From: Parietaria judaica
Lineage: Eukaryota; Streptophyta; Magnoliopsida; Rosales; Urticaceae
Reading direction: 5' to 3'
NCBI GenBank assembly: GCA_954871525.1
Contig: OX940860.1
Location: 26,630,001-26,694,000 of the forward strand
Length of the DNA stretch: 64,000 nt
The notes under the pieces were generated by a model. It did not search any database. It was given only the letters and a program-made list of their open reading frames with translations, and had not been told where the DNA came from. Shown here piece after piece: positions 59,539 to 64,000 of this stretch. Position 1 is the first letter of the stretch; every line of letters begins with the position of its first letter. The position numbers and the translations under genes were made by a program.

Positions 59539-61400
59539 TATTTGCTAATCATCTTTCTATTAATATAATCATGTCAACTCAATTCAAATATATTGAATTT
59601 CTTGGTGTACAAGTCAACGCTTACACGGAATTACATAATTCATTTTTACGCACTTTGGTTCGAAAATAGTTTTGTCATAGGCGAAAGTGTTGCCGGATAA
59701 ATCATAACACAGGAAATCAAAAGTGTTCACACCTGAAACCGAAAGAATCAGATGCCCAATTATTCTTTTTCAAAGCAGTGTTTTCAAATTTTAGGTCTTT
59801 GGTTTCTACCAAATTCGTTTCGAAGTTCATTTCGAAAATATCGGTTCATACATTAACCAACAATTTGATTTTATTTTTTAAAATGTCGGAAAAAAATATA
59901 TTCTATGACAGGCTTTATCCCTAATTTATGATTTACTTTTTTGTTCGGTTTTAAGAATATTAAATTATTAATTTATAAATTAAAAACAGACTGCTCTATG
60001 TTTTGTTCAACTCAATTGTATACTTGTAATGAGTAGCTCTTGCAGCTTAGAGTTTCTGGAGGCCCAATTATATGCCTTTGGGCCCATTTAATGCTATAAT
60101 AGCCTATAGACAAAGAATTGATTTTTGTTAGAAAAAAATTACTCCAATTTAAAAAGATTGACAACTCATTTTTTTTTAAGATTTCCGTTTCTACAACTAA
60201 TACGGAATTTCAGTTCAGCTACGAATATTATCAAGAATATGCACGTCGCCAGAAGATGGCAGACGAGTTTTCGTACCATAGTTTGACATATATCGAGAGT
60301 AGAATAGTATGCAATTTAGTGCTGGTTCAATTGTTGACAACTTCCGTGACATGGCAAAAAATGTTCGATTTGATATTGAGATTTCGCATTAGACTGTCTA
60401 CGCGGAGCATTTTTATTTTCTATCGGGTTGTTTTTTACTATTATCGTATACTTCGTAGTTCGTACTATAATATGGACTTCCGCAAGTAAATAAAAAATTT
60501 GTGAACAAATTTCGATCTCCCGCATCACTTTCAAATAATATTCCGCTTTAATATGAATTAAACATAAAACCTAAATTAGACACTAATCATGGTTTTTTAC
60601 TGTATATAATATGATGCACTTTTCAAATATTTTTCATAGATACCTAAATAGAAATCTTTTCTCGCCTACATTTTTAATGATCATTTCCTATTATATATCT
60701 CTCTCATAATGTGAAATTATTAATTCGGCTAGTTAATTGCACTTTTTTTGTTCAATTCGGTCGTAAGTGAATGATATTCTATGATTAGGCCACACAATAA
60801 CTTTTTCATGGGATGCTATTATTTTATGTGCTTTTGACATATATATAATAATATAAATATATTCACTAAGTAGAAGCTTGCATGATTGTATATTTTTGGA
60901 CCTCTACACAAAATAAATTCCATCATTTATATTTTAGATATATTACTTTGTGAAGAACATAGCAAAATTTCAAAGTGCAATAAATAATTAAACTATTAGG
61001 TATGACACGCGCATATTTAATTAAATATAGGAGACAATTCAAGCTATTGTTGTTATGATGAATATTAAATGACATTTTTATTGCTTATTTAAAAATATAT
61101 AAAAAAAAAACAAACTTTATGGATTTTAAGAAATAAATATTTATAACTAGTTATAAGTTTATCAAATACTAATAAAAAAGATGAGATAAGGATTGATTAA
61201 ATGCGTATAGGTGCAATATTTAAATATTCTAGACATGGATGGTATTCAAAGATTCGTTTATTAAAGTTCTAAGTTTCTAATTTATTGATTCTGCTCATTG
61301 AATTCATTTAACTAATTTATATTTCTGAGATGCTATTAAGTAAATATTCTCTCTCTGTATAACTTAAGTGGGGGCAAAATTGACTACACGTGATAAAATA
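59539..61400. other. AT-rich intergenic DNA
   Basis: A 123-codon open frame at 60118-60489 is AT-rich, has no recognisable domain or homologue and is probably spurious. Otherwise low-complexity DNA with no supported feature. Confidence 0.5.
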
Positions 61401-62259
61401 AGGGTTATTTGCGGCAAAAATGGCCAGGGTTTTGTCTTTATTGCACTTAAATACTCAACGTTAAAATTTGATCGCAAAATCACTTACATTACGTTCATGT
61501 ACCATTTCTATACCTAACGTTATGTTTTTGAGCACTTTAATACTTAACGTTAAAATATGATAATTATTTTTAACTTTAGATTTCATTGTTTTTCATTAAT
61601 ATTTTCATATTCAATCTTTTCAACTAAATATTCAAAAGAATAATCAAATCTGAAATTATAATTTATAATAATTAAAAGTTAAAATTAATTTGAACTGTTA
61701 CTTATAACTATTATCTTCATATTTAAATATTTTTAAAACAATAAACTAATTTGAATTTGTTTAGATAACACAACGTTAGTCAATTTTACATTAATGATGT
61801 GACATTTAACGAGTAGAATGGAATACATGTTAACGTACAAATTATTAATGGTACGTTTATGTAACAATTATAATTCATTCTAAAAATATTAAAGAATAAT
61901 TAATTTAATTATAAAACAAAGTAACAAATGGAATTAATTATGAAAACTTTTAATTTCTTTAGGTTTGGATTTAATTTAAAGAAAAAATTAATTCGAAATT
62001 TAACAAAAAATAAACTAAACCGAAATAAATTTAAATCCTATTTTAACGTTAAGTATTAAAGTGCTAAAAATTTAACGTTGGTGCTTTTTTCAATCAAATA
62101 TTAACGTTACGGATTAAAGTGGTACCTCCAAATTAATGTAAAGTTAGTGATTTTACCTCCAATAAATGCAAAGTTAGTGATTTTACCTCCATATTTTAAC
62201 CTTAGGTATTTAAAGTGCAATACATTCAAAATGTTAGGTATTTTTGCCGCAATAACTCT
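61401..62259. mobile_element. Foldback element with GCGGCAAAAA termini
   Basis: Starts AGGGTTATTTGCGGCAAAAA and ends in the complement of AGAGTTATTGCGGCAAAAA. Inverted arms contain TACTTAACGTTAAAAT/AACGTTAAGTATTAAAGTG and GTTAGGTATTTTTGCC phrases. It is similar in plan to the element at 37449-38602. The core is AT-rich without a transposase, and the target duplication is unclear. Confidence 0.75.
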
Positions 62260-62267
62260 AAAATTTA

Positions 62268-62273
62268 TTATTC

Positions 62274-62333
<60 letters not shown>
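62268..62333. repeat. (ATT)n microsatellite
   Basis: About 20 uninterrupted ATT triplets, followed by a TA run at 62367-62384. Confidence 0.97.
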
Positions 62334-62338
<5 letters not shown>

Positions 62339-62929
62339 CACCGAAATTGTCTTTATGCGTGTGTGTATATATATATATATATATAACATTATTTCTAACA
62401 TTTTATACGACTTAAAATAAGTCTTTAGTTGAATGTTATTTTTCGTTAAAATAAACAATAATTTTGATAATTTTCCATGAATTTGAAAGAGTCTATGCAA
62501 CAATATTTGAACTTCTATTTTGATTCGATAATATCGATATAATGCATATTTATAAAATTAACTTCTCGTTCAAATATGATGTGTTTACCATTTTCGATAT
62601 ATTTATGTTAAAAAAGCAAATATAAATTTCAAAAGCAGTGGTAATAATATCGACAACCAATATCGACTAATATTTTTCCTTTTTCATTTGATTAGGATGT
62701 TATTGTGTTTTTAATAATATCAAAAACCAATGAAAAATTAAAAATGCACTTTCAAACCCTGTTTAAGAGTGTTTTCTAAAATCGAAAATTTGACTTATAA
62801 CTAAAAATTTAAGAGTGTTTTCTAAAATCGGACAGGTCGCGATTTTCACGATCAAACCCGATTTTAAAAGCCCATAAAACTTGACTCAGACTAAAGAAAA
62901 ACAATACGGAATTGGACTCTCTGATAATG

Positions 62930-63303
62930 CCGGAGAAGGGATGACTGGCAATCACCGGTGGCGCCAGCAAAGCGTGACGTCATCACGGTCACGTGAGAGG
63001 GGTCCGACGTGGCACATGCGAGAGAGGAAACGACAACGATAATGTGTGTGGAAGAACCGCACACAGAATCCAAGGGGAGGGACAGACAGATAGAAGTAGG
63101 GGCAAAACTGGAAATACAAAATAATAGCATGGTCCCTGCCTGAGGGGCAAAATCGGAAGCAGAAAGAGCTGGTGCTATGAGCTGTCAAGACGGGGATTAA
63201 TAGGACACGTGTCGAATGCTCAGCGAGGGGGTGCTTTGTTAGACCCACACGCGCTATACCGACATGCACGCGCTCCACTCTCCACTCTCCACTCTCCACC
63301 TTG
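62930..63303. promoter_or_regulatory. GC-rich island with ACGT-core and DRE-like motifs
   Basis: A compact GC-rich patch in AT-rich DNA holds TGACGTCA (62975-62982), a CACGTG G-box (62990-62995), CCGACGTGGC (63004-63013) and the palindrome GACACGTGTC (63204-63213). These are bZIP/ABRE-type and DRE-like words typical of stress- or ABA-responsive plant promoters. CCACTCT is repeated at 63275-63299. No attached gene is visible within the window, so the role is inferred only. Confidence 0.4.
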
Positions 63304-63893
63304 ACACCCCACGTTGACTATTGTCGTAACTCGTATGTAAATATAAAATCAGTATACCATCAAAACGTATAATATATCAACATATATACATAATATTATT
63401 ATTATATTTTGGTGCATATCTAAATTTCTAGTGAATTATTTTATATCTTCCGAATTAATTAATCACCTAGCTGCTAGCCTATGAATTATATTTTATTTGT
63501 AGGGTTTAAGTTTCTCATGGTTGAGATTAGATTATAAAAAGTTATAACAAAATTTTATCTAATTTTAATGCATATTTAAAGTAGACCGTTGGATCTCGAT
63601 AAACGAACTAAGTCAACAAATTATTATTCAAAATTTAAAATAGATTAACTAGTTAATAAGGTTTCATTAGTAAGTAATTGTGAAATTAATCCGTGTGAAT
63701 CCTTAAAATTAGACACATTAATCATTATTTTTTATTATTTATAAAATTTAGGATTAAGTATAAGAATAATAATAATAATACTATAATTATCTGCAGTTCT
63801 TTAAAATAAAAAAATAATATTTTTTAAGTTTTAATTGCACAAAAGTAATATTCAAAACCTTTATAATTAAAATTATATCCGTTTTATCTCAAT
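63304..63893. other. AT-rich intergenic DNA
   Basis: Low-complexity DNA; no gene is supported. Confidence 0.5.
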
Positions 63894-63894
63894 T

Positions 63895-64000
63895 AGGGTA
63901 AACTGCGGTTAATGTACCCAATATTTGTTTTTCTGCGGATTATGTACCCAATGTTTATTTTCGACGGCTAATGTACCCAAACTTTATTCCGTTAGATTTT
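63895..64000. mobile_element. Left end of another GCGG-type foldback element
   Basis: AGGGTAAACTGCGGTTAATG opens three spaced TAATGTACCCAA/TTATGTACCCAA phrases, the same plan as the elements at 37449 and 61401. It runs off the window. Confidence 0.5.

Noticed and set aside
60118..60489. 123-codon open frame on the plus strand
   Set aside because: AT-rich, rich in Phe/Tyr/Ile, no domain, no splice partners and no promoter signal; probably chance.

Overview
The window is nuclear DNA of a eudicot plant. Split genes with plant-type introns (AT-rich, GT-AG plus one GC-AG), very AT-rich intergenic DNA, a P-class pentatricopeptide repeat (PPR) gene, a coiled-coil NB-LRR (CNL) resistance-gene cluster and dense plant transposons all say so. 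No operons, Shine-Dalgarno sites, CRISPR arrays or convincing tRNA/rRNA genes were seen.

Layout. (1) 1-4537, minus strand: the N-terminal half of the nuclear cap-binding protein CBP80/ABH1 gene in eleven coding exons that join in frame to 356 codons; the rest lies left of the window. (2) 5495-7297, plus strand: an intronless 600-residue PPR protein, divergent from CBP80 across a 957-bp shared promoter region. (3) 7953-16771: a complete but dead Ty1-copia retrotransposon on the minus strand, flanked by TTAAA duplications, carrying a nested hAT-like element and two extra 756-bp LTR-gag units. (4) 16.8-22.5 kb: intergenic DNA with an LTR fragment, a LEA-2 family pseudogene split by a hAT-like MITE, a solo LTR and a Harbinger/Tourist-like MITE. 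(5) 23.1-27.3 kb (+) and 35.1-42.5 kb (-): two CNL copies in inverted orientation. The left copy is a wreck; the right copy has an intact 934-codon first exon but damaged distal exons. Between them sits a TMEM62-like metallophosphoesterase gene (30018-34061, minus) with duplicated exon scraps on both sides. (6) 43.7-48.0 kb: a second hAT-like element, a solo LTR, a MITE, a third CNL relic and an inverted repeat. (7) 48.1-56.1 kb: a nested transposon, with a truncated gypsy element inside a Helitron inside a long-TIR element. (8) 57.3-59.1 kb, plus strand: a YCF20-like plastid protein gene with local duplications. (9) 59.5-64 kb: AT-rich DNA with foldback elements, microsatellites and a GC-rich island holding ACGT-core motifs.

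The four apparently functional host genes (CBP80, PPR, TMEM62-like, YCF20-like) are ordinary single genes with no evident joint pathway: nuclear RNA processing, organelle RNA processing, a membrane phosphoesterase, and photoprotection in plastids. The CNL copies form an immune-receptor cluster that is being duplicated and broken down. I found no wholly new biological system. The most unusual structures are the inverted CNL duplication around the phosphoesterase gene, an LTR family whose copies each carry a different tandem-repeat block (one made of palindromes), the 756-bp LTR-gag tandem units, and the three-level nested transposon. Gene identities come from recalled family sequences; no database search was run.
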